DNA of 64,000 nt, taken from JAGWRA01 sp035534615. GTDB taxonomy: Bacteria > Acidobacteriota > Vicinamibacteria > Vicinamibacterales > CAVVIG01. A program made the position numbers and the translations under genes. Shown in pieces: positions 1 to 8,681 of this stretch; position 1 is the first letter of the stretch, and each line of letters starts with the position of its first letter. The DNA lies in contig DATLRO010000092.1 of NCBI GenBank assembly GCA_035534615.1, positions 62,001-126,000 on the forward strand, given 5' to 3'. The notes beneath the pieces are model-generated. The model worked only from the letters and a program-made list of their open reading frames with translations. It was not told where the DNA came from and did no database searches.

Positions 1-1007
1 AGGTTGATTTCCGCCCCTTCCATCTTGCGGATGAGGGCGGCGTTGGCCAGTGGATAGAGGTAGGAGAAGGCGTCGAGATCGACCCGGTTCGTCTGGCGGT
101 TGAAGAACAGCGTGTCGGACTTAATCGCGTAGAGCATGGCGGTCGCCGTCCGCTCGGAGATGTTGACGTCGACGGCCCGCAGGTGCTCGGTGAGGATCGT
201 GGACGTCGATCCGTAGTCGGGACGGATGTCCTTGAAGACCGCGCTGTAGCCCGGCTGTTCCGGATGGTGATCGATGACGAGGTCCACGCGGTCGATGAGC
301 CCGCCGAAGTAGTGCGGCTGGACGTCGACCATGGCGATCCGGCTGAAATCGCCGAGCGCCGCCGCGGTGACCGGCTCGACGTGGATGTCGAGCAGGTTCA
401 GCATGCGCAGGTTCTCCGGGCGCGTCACCGGCTGCATCGCCCCCAGAATCGTCGTCGTCTTCGTGCGGCGCAGTACGTTGCGGAGCGCCAGACCGCTGGC
501 GATGGCGTCGGGATCCGGGTCGTTGTGGAGCAGGATCAGAATCCGGTCCGCGTCGCTGAAATAGCGCTGGTACTGCTGGACCTTGGCGCGCGTCAGCGAC
601 CGGCTGAACTCGGTCAGCAGCGGGCCGCCGAACAGCTCCGACATGGCCAGGTAGGACACGTCGGGAAACTGCGTGCGCAGCTCGTCGGTGCGGGCGGACG
701 CGGCCGCCGCGCCGACGCCGAGCACGTAGACCAGGGTGCCGCCGGCGTCGCGGATGGCCGAGAGCACCCGCTTCAGGCTCCGGCGGCCGTTGTCCTCCAC
801 GATGACGCAGGTGCCGGGCGAGACGTCCGCCTTGAGGTAGGTATCGGTGCGGCGGAGGTCGCCGACGACGACGTTGATCCCGGCGTCGTGGAGACGGCGC
901 GCCACCGGCCGGCTTTCGACCAGAAACTCGACCTCGAAGCTGGACAGGAGCACCTCATCCAGCAACCTGATGACGAGGTCGTCCTGGCAGACCGCAAGGC
1001 ACTTCAT
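1..1007 (-). CDS. DHH-family phosphoesterase with N-terminal RCK/TrkA-N-like domain (3' end outside the window)
   Basis: The reading frame starts at an ATG at 1007 and stays open to the left edge, giving about 335 codons without a stop. Residues 1-130 look like a nucleotide-binding RCK/TrkA-N fold (hydrophobic strands, VVVGDLRRTD near 47). The DHH catalytic motifs follow: HNDPDPDA at 161-168, VDVQP at 227-231 and DHHP at 246-249, which in this family bind two Mn/Mg ions and cleave nanoRNA or cyclic dinucleotides. The C-terminal DHHA1 part is outside the window, so substrate cannot be judged. No clear Shine-Dalgarno site precedes the ATG. It is divergent from the VWA gene. The family is secure; the role is not. 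Confidence 0.8.
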   Translation of the reverse strand, partial: MKCLAVCQDDLVIRLLDEVLLSSFEVEFLVESRPVARRLHDAGINVVVGDLRRTDTYLKADVSPGTCVIVEDNGRRSLKRVLSAIRDAGGTLVYVLGVGAAAASARTDELRTQFPDVSYLAMSELFGGPLLTEFSRSLTRAKVQQYQRYFSDADRILILLHNDPDPDAIASGLALRNVLRRTKTTTILGAMQPVTRPENLRMLNLLDIHVEPVTAAALGDFSRIAMVDVQPHYFGGLIDRVDLVIDHHPEQPGYSAVFKDIRPDYGSTSTILTEHLRAVDVNISERTATAMLYAIKSDTLFFNRQTNRVDLDAFSYLYPLANAALIRKMEGAEIN

Positions 1008-1134
1008 GAGCGAAGCGTCCGCACCGCGCCGTCCGGCAGTGGCAAAACCGACATGGGAAGCGCCAACCCCTGATTATACCTCCGCCCGGGCGGGACGGCC
1101 CCGGGCGGCCGGCCGGGCCCGACCGCCGAACACC

Positions 1135-1163
1135 TTGGGGAAGTCCGCCGGTTGGTGTAGAGT
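1135..1163 (+). promoter_or_regulatory. Candidate sigma-70-type promoter of the VWA gene
   Basis: TTGGGG at 1135-1140 and TAGAGT at 1158-1163 are separated by 17 bases, about 50 bases before the VWA start codon. The match is moderate and rests on spacing and two imperfect hexamers only. Confidence 0.35.
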
Positions 1164-1214
1164 GCGGCGCAAGACACGCCTGAAAATCGGCGCCGGGATC
1201 CCGGGGGAGGACGC

Positions 1215-2162
1215 ATGAGGGGGCGGGCGATGGCCCTGGCTGGAGTGCTGCTGCTGGCGTCGGCCGGTCCGGCCGCTCCGCAGGCGCCGACGTTCCGGGC
1301 CGGCATCGACCTGGTCACCTTCAACGTCACGGTGCTCGATCACGCCGGCCATTTCGTCACCGGGCTGACCCCGGCGGACTTTTCGGTCGAAGAGGACGGC
1401 CATCCGCAGACCATCAGGTACTTCGCGCCGGGCGGCGTGTCCGACGCGGCCGCCCCCCTGCATCTGGGCGTGCTGCTCGACACCAGCGAGAGCATGCGCG
1501 ACGACATCCAGTTCGCCCGGACGGCCGCGATCAGGTTCCTGATGGCCCTGCCGCAGGCCCGGGACATCACGCTGGTCGACTTCGACACGAAGGTCCGGAT
1601 GGCCGAGTACACGCAGAGCGACTTCCCGCGGCTGGTGGAGCGCATCCGGATGCGGCCGCCTGAGGGGTGGACGGCGCTGTACGACGCGATCGGCGTGTAT
1701 CTGAACTACGCCGCGGAGCAGACCGGCCGGAAGATCATGCTGCTCTGCACGGATGGCGGCGACACCAACAGCGTCGCCACGTTCAGCGACACCATGACGC
1801 TGCTCAAGGCCTCCGACGTGACCGTCTACGCGATCGGGATGCTGGCGCACCAGTCGGACTCGACCCGGATGCAGCAGCGGATCGTGCTGCAGCAGATCGC
1901 GTCGGTCACCGGCGGCAAGGCCTTCTTTCCCCCCGGCGTGGATGCCCTGGATCGCGTGTATCACGACATCCTGAGCGAAATTCACGCGCAGTACAGCCTC
2001 GGCTACGTGTCGACCGACGCGAAGCTGGACGGGACGTGGCGCCACGTCCGCATCCGCGTCGTCAAACCCGGCCTCCAGCACATCACGGTCCGGTCGCGCG
2101 GCGGATACTACGCGCTGTACATGCCGCCGAAGGCGAAGACGCCGGGCCGGCCGCGCTTCTGA
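1215..2162 (+). CDS. Secreted VWFA-related protein (acidobacterial type)
   Basis: A 315-residue protein with an N-terminal export signal (hydrophobic residues 6-20, ending near APQA). It then has a short beta-rich domain (FNVTVLDHAGHFVTGL, 36-51) and a von Willebrand A domain. The MIDAS metal-binding motif DTSES lies at 89-93, with supporting WTALYD and TDGGDT further on. This layout is typical of VWFA-related proteins that are abundant in Acidobacteriota; their roles are mostly unknown, and protein binding outside the cytoplasm is presumed. A strong Shine-Dalgarno site (GGGGGAGG, 1203-1210) fixes the ATG at 1215. It appears monocistronic, with uvrB 168 bases downstream. Confidence 0.85.
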   Translation: MRGRAMALAGVLLLASAGPAAPQAPTFRAGIDLVTFNVTVLDHAGHFVTGLTPADFSVEEDGHPQTIRYFAPGGVSDAAAPLHLGVLLDTSESMRDDIQFARTAAIRFLMALPQARDITLVDFDTKVRMAEYTQSDFPRLVERIRMRPPEGWTALYDAIGVYLNYAAEQTGRKIMLLCTDGGDTNSVATFSDTMTLLKASDVTVYAIGMLAHQSDSTRMQQRIVLQQIASVTGGKAFFPPGVDALDRVYHDILSEIHAQYSLGYVSTDAKLDGTWRHVRIRVVKPGLQHITVRSRGGYYALYMPPKAKTPGRPRF

Positions 2163-2227
2163 GCCGGCGGCGACGTCCGCCCTGCGCGTCGCGGTCCAGC
2201 CTGCGGGCCTGATTTCCGCCCCAGTTG

Positions 2228-2236
2228 TGGTACGAT
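2228..2236 (+). promoter_or_regulatory. Candidate extended -10 element upstream of uvrB
   Basis: TGGTACGAT fits an extended -10 (TGn plus TACGAT), about 95 bases before the uvrB ATG. No convincing -35 is seen, and no palindrome resembling the one at the lexA promoter in this window is present. Confidence 0.25.
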
Positions 2237-2330
2237 CGGCGGTTGGCGCAGACGCCGCTGCCGACGTCGTCGCGACGCCCGCGGGGGCGCCCCAGCCGAG
2301 GCCGGCGCCGAACGCACCGGGGACACGTCC

Positions 2331-4352
2331 ATGGCATCGGTGACCGATCGATTCGACCTCGTCTCGGACTTCGAGCTGGCGGGCGACCAGCCGCGGGCCA
2401 TCGGCGAGATCGTCGAGGCGCTCGAGCGGGGCGATCGCTACCAGGTGCTGCTCGGCGTCACCGGATCCGGCAAGACGTTCACGATGGCGCAGGCGATCGC
2501 CCGCGTGAACCGGCCGACGCTGGTGATGGTGCACAACAAGACGCTGGCGGCGCAGCTGTTCCAGGAATTCCGGCGCTTCTTCCCGGGCAACGCCGTGGAA
2601 TACTTCGTCAGCTACTACGACTACTACCAGCCCGAGGCGTACGTGCCGGCGACCGATTCGTACATCGAGAAGGAAGCGACGATCAACGACGAGATCGACC
2701 GGATGCGGCTGTCGGCCACCCGGTCGCTCTTCGAGCGGCGGGATGTCATCATCGTGGCCAGCGTCTCGTGCATCTACGGCCTGGGGTCGCCGGAGGCGTA
2801 TTACGGGATGCTGCTGCCGCTCGAGCTCGGCCAGCGGATCGCGCGCGACGAGATTCTGCGCCGGCTGGTGGAGATCCAGTACGAGCGGAACGACGTGGAG
2901 TTCGGGCGCGGCACGTTCCGCGTGCGGGGCGACATCATCGAGGTGTACCTGTCCTACGAGGAGCAGGCCCTGCGGATCGAGCTGTTCGGCGACGAGGTCG
3001 ACCAGCTGGTGTCGTTCGATCCGGTGAGCGGCCGCGCGGGGCGGCGCCACGACCGCGTGGCCGTGTACCCGAAGTCGCATTTCGTCGCGCCGCGGGACCG
3101 GACGCGCCGGGCCGTCGAGTCGATCAAGGCGGAGCTCGCGGTCCGCCGCGGCGACCTGGAGTCGCAGGGGAAGCTGCTCGAGGCCCAGCGGCTGCACCAG
3201 CGGACGATGTTCGACCTGGAGATGATCCGGGAGATCGGGTACTGCCACGGGATCGAGAATTACGCGCGGCACCTGACCGGGCGTGCGCCGGGGCAGCCGC
3301 CGCCGACGCTGCTCGACTACCTGCCGCCGGACGCGCTGTTCATCGTCGATGAGAGCCATCAGACGGTGCCGCAGATCCGGGGGATGTATCATGGCGACCG
3401 CTCGCGCAAGGAAGTGCTGGTCGAGTACGGGTTCCGGCTGCCGTCGGCGCTCGACAACCGGCCGCTCAGCTTCGAGGAGTGGGAGCGGCGGGTCGGGCAG
3501 GTCGTCTTCGTGTCGGCCACGCCGGGCCCCTACGAGCTGGCGAAGGCCGGCGGCGTCGTGGTGGAGCAGGTCATCCGGCCGACCGGGCTGATGGATCCGC
3601 CGATCGAGGTCCGGCCGGTGCGCGGCCAGGTCGACGATCTGCTGCAGCAGATCCGGGCGACGGTCGCGCGGCGCGAACGGGTGCTGGTGACGACGCTGAC
3701 GAAGCGGATGGCCGAGGACCTGACGCAGTACTATCAGGAGCTGGGCGTCAGGGTCCGCTACCTGCACTCCGACATCGAGACGCTCGAGCGGGTCGAAATC
3801 CTGCGGGATCTGCGGCGCGGGACTTTCGACGTGCTCGTCGGGATCAACCTGCTCCGGGAGGGGCTCGACCTGCCGGAAGTGTCGCTGGTGGCGGTGCTGG
3901 ACGCCGACAAGGAAGGCTTCCTGCGCTCGGCGAGCTCGCTGATCCAGACCGCGGGCCGGGCGGCGCGCAACCTGAACGGGCGGGTGATCATGTACGCCGA
4001 CACGGTGACCGACTCGATGCGGACGGCGATCCGGGAGACCGGGCGCCGACGCACGCTGCAGGCCGACTACAACACCGAGCACGGGATCACGCCGGCGTCG
4101 ATCGTCAAGTCGATCGACGAGCTCCGGCTCAGCGTGTACGAGCGCGATTACGCCGCGGTGCCGGCGGTGCGCGAGGGCCGCGGCCCGTACCGGTCGGCCG
4201 ACGAGCTGGAGGCGCACGTCCGTGAGCTGCAGGAGGCGATGCGGGCGGCGGCGGCCGGCCTCGACTTCGAGAAGGCGGCGGCGCTGCGCGACGAGATCCG
4301 GCGCCTGAAGAACACCGAGTTGGGGCTCGCCGAGGGCTCCGGAAAGCAGTGA
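2331..4352 (+). CDS. uvrB: Excinuclease ABC subunit B
   Basis: UvrB is the damage-verifying helicase-like subunit of nucleotide excision repair; it is loaded by UvrA and recruits UvrC. The 673-residue length is normal. Visible features are Walker A GVTGSGKT (42-49), the beta-hairpin YYDYYQPEAY (95-104) that inserts between DNA strands, the DESH helicase box near 340, helicase motifs around RQAGRAAR-like TAGRAARN (C-terminal half), and a C-terminal UVR domain (about 625-665) that contacts UvrC. The ATG at 2331 gives the normal N-terminus. uvrA and uvrC are not in the window. The mlaE-like gene starts 7 bases after its stop, so the two may be cotranscribed. Confidence 0.97.
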   Translation: MASVTDRFDLVSDFELAGDQPRAIGEIVEALERGDRYQVLLGVTGSGKTFTMAQAIARVNRPTLVMVHNKTLAAQLFQEFRRFFPGNAVEYFVSYYDYYQPEAYVPATDSYIEKEATINDEIDRMRLSATRSLFERRDVIIVASVSCIYGLGSPEAYYGMLLPLELGQRIARDEILRRLVEIQYERNDVEFGRGTFRVRGDIIEVYLSYEEQALRIELFGDEVDQLVSFDPVSGRAGRRHDRVAVYPKSHFVAPRDRTRRAVESIKAELAVRRGDLESQGKLLEAQRLHQRTMFDLEMIREIGYCHGIENYARHLTGRAPGQPPPTLLDYLPPDALFIVDESHQTVPQIRGMYHGDRSRKEVLVEYGFRLPSALDNRPLSFEEWERRVGQVVFVSATPGPYELAKAGGVVVEQVIRPTGLMDPPIEVRPVRGQVDDLLQQIRATVARRERVLVTTLTKRMAEDLTQYYQELGVRVRYLHSDIETLERVEILRDLRRGTFDVLVGINLLREGLDLPEVSLVAVLDADKEGFLRSASSLIQTAGRAARNLNGRVIMYADTVTDSMRTAIRETGRRRTLQADYNTEHGITPASIVKSIDELRLSVYERDYAAVPAVREGRGPYRSADELEAHVRELQEAMRAAAAGLDFEKAAALRDEIRRLKNTELGLAEGSGKQ

Positions 4353-4359
4353 GGCGCCA

Positions 4360-5133
4360 GTGCTGAGGCTCGTCCAGGAATGGCTCAAGACGGCGGCGCT
4401 CGAGGTGCAGGAGTACGTCAAGCTGACCACCGCGACGCTCGTGGCGTTCGTGACGCCGCCGTTCTACGTCAGGGACATCGTCGAACAGTTCGACGCCATC
4501 GGGGTCGGATCGCTGACGGTCGTGCTGCTGACCGGTCTGTTCACCGGCGCCGTGCTGGCGCTGCAGACCGGGGTGACGCTCGACCAGTTCGGCGCCCGCC
4601 CGCTGGTGGGGCGGCTCGTCAGCGCGTCGATGATCAAGGAGCTCGGCCCGGTGCTGACCGGGCTCATGCTGAGCGGGCGGGTCGGCTCGGGGATCGCGGC
4701 CGAGCTCGGGTCGATGGTGGTGACCGACCAGATCAACGCCCTGCGGGCGCTCGGCACCGACCCGATCCGCAAACTGGTCGCCCCCCGGATCCTGGCGGGG
4801 CTGCTGATGGCCCCGGTGCTCACCGTGGTGGCCGACTTCGTCGGCATCCTGGGCGGCTGGGTGATCGCCGTCTTCACGCTGCAGGTCTCTTCGGGGCTCT
4901 ACTGGTCGTCGATCATCCAGGCGCTGTACGTCCAGGACGTCTGGATGGGGCTCATCAAGCCGTTCGTCCTCGGGTTCGTCATCGTCAGCATCGGCTGCCA
5001 CGTGGGCCTGCGGACGCGGGGCGGGACGCAGGGCGTGGGGCGCTCGACGACCCGGGCGGTCGTGGCCGCGTCGGTGGCGGTGCTGGCGGTGGACTTCTTC
5101 CTGACGCAGGCGTTGATTGCGTTGATGTACTGA
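4360..5133 (+). CDS. mlaE: MlaE/YrbE-family ABC transporter permease
   Basis: A 257-residue membrane protein of the MlaE family, the permease of MCE lipid transporters that move phospholipid between inner and outer membranes. It has five or so hydrophobic segments and family-typical stretches such as LTGLMLSGRVGSGIAAELGS (about 104-123) and RALGTDPIRKLVAPR. It starts with GTG 7 bases after uvrB and is followed 4 bases later by the ATPase gene and then the MCE protein, the standard permease-ATPase-MCE order. No mlaB or mlaC homologue is next to it. Confidence 0.92.
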   Translation: MLRLVQEWLKTAALEVQEYVKLTTATLVAFVTPPFYVRDIVEQFDAIGVGSLTVVLLTGLFTGAVLALQTGVTLDQFGARPLVGRLVSASMIKELGPVLTGLMLSGRVGSGIAAELGSMVVTDQINALRALGTDPIRKLVAPRILAGLLMAPVLTVVADFVGILGGWVIAVFTLQVSSGLYWSSIIQALYVQDVWMGLIKPFVLGFVIVSIGCHVGLRTRGGTQGVGRSTTRAVVAASVAVLAVDFFLTQALIALMY

Positions 5134-5137
5134 ACGC

Positions 5138-6007
5138 GTGGAGGGCGGGCAGGCGGTGGATACAACCCCTCAGGAGATCCCGCGCACGGCGGCCGACGCG
5201 CTGGGCGGCCCCGGCGCGCCGGTGGTGGTCTTCGACCGCGTGTCGCTCGCGTTCGACGAGAAGGTCATCCTGCGCGACATCAGCTTCACGCTGATCAGCG
5301 GGCACACGAAGATCATTCTGGGCGCCAGCGGCGCCGGCAAGTCGACGATCCTGAAGATCATCGTCGGGCTGCTGCGGGCCGATTCCGGGGTGGTGTGGGT
5401 GAACGGCGAGCGGGTCGACCAGATGCGGGAGCGCGCGCTGATGGGCGTCCGGCGGCACCTCGGCATGGTGTTTCAGGAGGGTGCGCTGTTCGATTCGCTG
5501 ACGGTGCGGGAGAACGTCGGCTACAAGCTCTACGAAGAGAGCCGCATGCCGCTGGACGAGGCGGACCGCCGCGTGGAGGAGGTCCTCGGGTTCATCGGCC
5601 TGGCGGAGTACATCGACCGGATGCCGTCGGAGCTCTCGGGCGGCCAGCGGCGCCGGGTGGCCATCGCGCGCGCCATGGCGGCCAAGCCGCCGATCCTCCT
5701 GTACGACGAGCCGACGACCGGCCTGGACCCGATCACCGCGACGACGGTCGACGATGAGATCATCAAGCTGCGCGACATCGAGAACGTCAGCTCGATCGTC
5801 GTGACGCACCAGCTCCGGGACGCGTTCTACCTCGCGACCCACACGGCCGTGCGGGAGAACGGCGGAATCCGGGTCGTGCCCGCGGTCGAGCGCAAGACGG
5901 AGGAGGCCGAGTTCATCATGCTGTACGACGGCGGGATCATCTTCGAAGGGGACGCCGACACGCTGAAGCACTCGACCGACCCCTATCTGCAGACGTTTCT
6001 GTCGTAG
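5138..6007 (+). CDS. mlaF: MlaF-type ABC transporter ATPase
   Basis: The ATP-hydrolysing subunit of the MCE lipid transporter. All ABC motifs are intact: Walker A GASGAGKST (62-70), signature LSGGQRRR (about 166), Walker B ILLYDEP (about 187) and a His switch in SSIVVTHQL. The GTG at 5138 lies 4 bases after the permease stop; an in-frame GTG at 5156 is an alternative that would remove six residues. At 289 residues it is slightly longer than E. coli MlaF, mainly from an N-terminal extension and an insertion after the His switch (VRENGGIRVVPAVERKTEEA), seen in MlaF-like ATPases outside the enterics. Confidence 0.92.
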   Translation: MEGGQAVDTTPQEIPRTAADALGGPGAPVVVFDRVSLAFDEKVILRDISFTLISGHTKIILGASGAGKSTILKIIVGLLRADSGVVWVNGERVDQMRERALMGVRRHLGMVFQEGALFDSLTVRENVGYKLYEESRMPLDEADRRVEEVLGFIGLAEYIDRMPSELSGGQRRRVAIARAMAAKPPILLYDEPTTGLDPITATTVDDEIIKLRDIENVSSIVVTHQLRDAFYLATHTAVRENGGIRVVPAVERKTEEAEFIMLYDGGIIFEGDADTLKHSTDPYLQTFLS

Positions 6008-6067
6008 AGCCGGCGGCGCCGCGGCGACGGGATGTCGCCGCGCGACCGCCACGAGGAAGCTGACATC

Positions 6068-7108
6068 ATGCCGCGCACACGCTCGCTCGCCTGGTCGGAG
6101 CTGAAGATTGGCGTCCTGACGATCGCCGCGCTGGTCATCACCGCGGCGCTCATCATCATGCTGACGGGCGCCCACGGCTATTTCTGGCAGCGCTACCACC
6201 TGAAGACGCTGTTCACCAATGTCGCCGGGCTGAAATCAGGATCGCCGGTGCGCCTGGCCGGGGTCGAAATCGGCTCGGTCGACAGCGTGTCCTTCCAGGG
6301 AGCGCGCGTCGAAGTCACCATGGAGGTGAACGACGAATACCGGTCCCGCATCACGTCCGATTCGAGCGCGCACCTCGGCTCGGTCTCGCTGCTCGGCGAG
6401 AGCTCGGTGGACATCACGCCGTCGATCACCGGGACGCCGCTGCCCGACTGGGGGTTCGTGCCGGTCGGGCGGGGCGCGGGCCAGATTGCCGATGTAACCG
6501 AGCAGGCCACGACGGGCCTGACGGAGATCAACCATCTGCTGCACGGCGTCCGCAGCGGGCGGGGGACCCTCGGCCAGCTCGTCACCAACGACCAGCTGTA
6601 CGACAACCTCAACGCGTTCGTCGCGGCGGCGCGGGACGTGACCCGGCAGCTTCAGGCCGGCAAGGGGACGATCGGGACCTTGTTGAAAAATCCGCAGAGC
6701 GCACGCGCCCTCGAAGGGGCGCTGACGAATCTCCAGGCGATCACGACACGCCTGAACGACGGCCAGGGAAGCCTGGGCCGGCTGCTCAAAGACGACGCGT
6801 TCGCCCGGTCGCTGACGGCCACCACGAGCAACCTGAACGCGCTGACCGGGGAGCTGAAGGCCGGCAAGGGGACGGCCGGCCGGCTGCTGACCGACGCCGC
6901 CCTGTACAACCGGCTGGATTCGCTGTCCGGCCGGCTGGACCAGCTGATCGCGAATCTGAACGCGGGCGACGGGACGGCCGGACAGTTGCTGAAAGATCGC
7001 CGGTTATATGAGAACATTAATGCGACGGTCTCCGAGGTGCACGACCTCGTGAAGGACATCCGTAAGGACCCGAGAAAGTTCCTGACCGTCCGGGTCAGCA
7101 TCTTCTAA
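6068..7108 (+). CDS. mlaD: MCE (MlaD-family) protein with five exact-period C-terminal repeats
   Basis: The substrate-binding MCE subunit of the lipid transporter: one N-terminal transmembrane segment (about 14-32) and an MCE domain (about 40-125, LFTNVAGLKSGSPVRLAGVE). The C-terminal half is unusual. A motif G-x-G-T/S-x-G-x-L-L/V begins near residues 164, 198, 232, 266 and 300, a strict period of 34 residues, with weakly similar helical sequence between. The start was placed at the ATG at 6068 because GAGGAAGC (6053-6060) lies just upstream; a start at 6032 would add 12 residues without such a site. It forms an operon with the permease and ATPase. Confidence 0.9.
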   Translation: MPRTRSLAWSELKIGVLTIAALVITAALIIMLTGAHGYFWQRYHLKTLFTNVAGLKSGSPVRLAGVEIGSVDSVSFQGARVEVTMEVNDEYRSRITSDSSAHLGSVSLLGESSVDITPSITGTPLPDWGFVPVGRGAGQIADVTEQATTGLTEINHLLHGVRSGRGTLGQLVTNDQLYDNLNAFVAAARDVTRQLQAGKGTIGTLLKNPQSARALEGALTNLQAITTRLNDGQGSLGRLLKDDAFARSLTATTSNLNALTGELKAGKGTAGRLLTDAALYNRLDSLSGRLDQLIANLNAGDGTAGQLLKDRRLYENINATVSEVHDLVKDIRKDPRKFLTVRVSIF

Positions 7109-7157
7109 CTGCCGGATTCGCCGGCCCTGCCGGCCCCGGCGCACAGGGAGGCCCCCC

Positions 7158-7484
7158 ATGGCACGAGACGACAGCGGAGCGGCATCCGTCATGCTCGCGT
7201 TTCTGCTGGGCGCTGCGACCGGTGCCGCCGCGGCACTGTTGATGGCGCCGGTCACCGGGCGCGAAGCCCGCGAATATCTGAACGAGAAGGCCCGCCAGGG
7301 CCGCGAGCGGGCTGGCGAGGCGGCGCGTCAGGGCCGCGAGATGCTCGATGAGGGCCGCGAGCGGGCGCAGGACGTGGCCCGCCAGGGCCGGCAGATTGTC
7401 GAGCAGGGCCGCGAGACGATCACCAGCGCGATCGAACGGGGCCGGGAAGCCTACCAGCAGGCGCGGGAAAAGGAGAAGGCGTGA
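7158..7484 (+). CDS. YtxH-like small membrane protein with heptad/undecad repeats
   Basis: A 108-residue protein with one hydrophobic segment (about 10-30, LLGAATGAAAALLMAPVTG) followed by a long, highly charged helical region in which ARQGRE, DEGRER and EQGRET recur. This is the pattern of YtxH-like stress/envelope proteins and suggests a membrane-anchored coiled coil. It follows the MCE gene by 49 bases and overlaps the next gene by 4 bases, so it probably belongs with the envelope operon. Function unknown. Confidence 0.75.
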   Translation: MARDDSGAASVMLAFLLGAATGAAAALLMAPVTGREAREYLNEKARQGRERAGEAARQGREMLDEGRERAQDVARQGRQIVEQGRETITSAIERGREAYQQAREKEKA

Positions 7485-7903
7485 CGCCCTGGGCTCACAT
7501 CTTTCTGGGGGCGATCGCCGCGGCGACGGTCGTCATGGCCGTGATTCAGGTCGGCGCCATCGTGTACGCCGGGCGCCTGGCGCGGCGGGTCGAGCGGCTG
7601 GTGGACCAGGTCGAACTCGAGCTGAAGCCGATGTTCGGCAGCCTGGGGGCGATCGCCCGCGACGCGTCGCGGGCCAGCTCACTGGCCGTGGTGCAGGTCG
7701 AGCGGGTGGACGAGCTCTTCGGCGACCTGGCCCAGCGCCTCACGCAGACCGTGGCGGTGCTGCAGGACGGCCTGATGGGGCCGGCGCGCGAAGGACGCGC
7801 CGTCCTCAGCGGCCTCCGGGCCGCGTTCGCCGTCATCCGCTCGATGCGCGACGACCTGCGGACGCGGAGTCGTGGCGACGACGAAGACGCGCTGTTCATC
7901 TAG
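7481..7903 (+). CDS. DUF948-like membrane-anchored coiled-coil protein
   Basis: A 140-residue protein with an N-terminal membrane segment (about 8-30) and a helical remainder (RRVERLVDQVELELKPMFG and following), resembling DUF948 proteins that often neighbour YtxH genes. It starts with GTG inside the preceding stop (GTGA overlap), indicating translational coupling. A basic/acidic tail ends in DDEDALFI. No enzymatic motif is seen; an envelope-associated structural role is inferred from context. Confidence 0.7.
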   Translation: MTPWAHIFLGAIAAATVVMAVIQVGAIVYAGRLARRVERLVDQVELELKPMFGSLGAIARDASRASSLAVVQVERVDELFGDLAQRLTQTVAVLQDGLMGPAREGRAVLSGLRAAFAVIRSMRDDLRTRSRGDDEDALFI

Positions 7904-8042
7904 TTACCGGCCGGCGGCCCTCTGCCGGGCCGCGGCCGCTCACGCATCGGCCTTCTGTTCTCGTTGACGGCGGGGACCGCCCGGTGATAGAACCATCGGA
8001 CGTCAAGCCATCCATCGACCGTCAGTGTGAGGAGGGTCCGAC

Positions 8043-8603
8043 ATGAGGCGCGTGGGTCGTGTGCAGTGCGCGGGTGTGGCCGTTCTGATGTTCCTGATGT
8101 TGTTGTCCGGCGTTACGGTGGCGACGGCTCAGGAGGCGCAATCGCCTGCGCTTGCCAAGCGCCTGACCGCGGCGTTGGCTCAGGCCAAGCTTGACAGCAT
8201 CGCAGCCAAGGACCCGAATGACCCCGGGGTCTACGTGGCGGCCTTGTACTATCCAGGGGCCGAGCTGCTCGTCATCCAGGGCAAGTACTCCGCGCCCGAC
8301 GCGATGGACCAGATGCTCGCCCAGAAAAGCTATCGCGACATTTATGTCGATCTGAACGGCGCCGCCGTCGCCGGCTCGAAGATCTTCGTCGAGGATCTCA
8401 AGGCCGACGGCCTGACGATGGATCCCGGCCACGATCAGCCGTTCGATTCCTACTATGCCGGCACGCAGACAGTCCAGTTCGATCATGACTGGAAGGCGCA
8501 GAAGATGTCGGAGGACGAGTACAAAAAGGCCTTCGCCGCCGCCGATGCGCAGTACTCGAAGATGCTGACGCTGCTGCTCGCCGCGGTCAAGCCGGCGTCG
8601 TAG
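8043..8603 (+). CDS. Conserved-looking exported protein of unknown function
   Basis: A 186-residue protein with a clear signal peptide (hydrophobic 12-26, likely cleavage after TVATA). The mature part is hydrophilic, with alpha-beta character: GVYVAALYYPGAELLVIQGK, a DLNGAAVAGSKIFVEDLKAD stretch, and a C-terminal helix. GAGGAGGG at 8029-8036 supports the ATG at 8043. I do not recognise the family; no catalytic or metal motif is apparent. It stands alone between the envelope operon and tRNA-Val. Confidence 0.7.
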   Translation: MRRVGRVQCAGVAVLMFLMLLSGVTVATAQEAQSPALAKRLTAALAQAKLDSIAAKDPNDPGVYVAALYYPGAELLVIQGKYSAPDAMDQMLAQKSYRDIYVDLNGAAVAGSKIFVEDLKADGLTMDPGHDQPFDSYYAGTQTVQFDHDWKAQKMSEDEYKKAFAAADAQYSKMLTLLLAAVKPAS

Positions 8604-8633
8604 GCAGCGCCGCTGCGTCCCGTCCCGACCGGT

Positions 8634-8663
8634 TTGCCCGGCGCGCGTCGGTTGCGGTACACT
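8634..8663 (+). promoter_or_regulatory. Candidate promoter of tRNA-Val
   Basis: TTGCCC (8634-8639) and TACACT (8658-8663) are 18 bases apart and would start transcription about 12 bases before the tRNA 5' end, a normal distance. Hexamer matches are partial. Confidence 0.4.
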
Positions 8664-8681
8664 TGACAGGTTGTTCGGGTT

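Noticed and set aside
183..1073. 296-codon plus-strand frame at the left edge
   Set aside because: Antisense to the DHH phosphoesterase, whose catalytic motifs are clear.
1074..4430. 1118-codon open frame on the minus strand opposite uvrB
   Set aside because: It is antisense to a certain gene, is rich in Arg/His/Pro/Gln as expected for the complement of GC-rich coding DNA, and has no recognisable domain.
8663..8668. TTGACA immediately before tRNA-Val as a -35 element
   Set aside because: Its -10 would fall inside the tRNA; the TTGCCC/TACACT pair is better placed.
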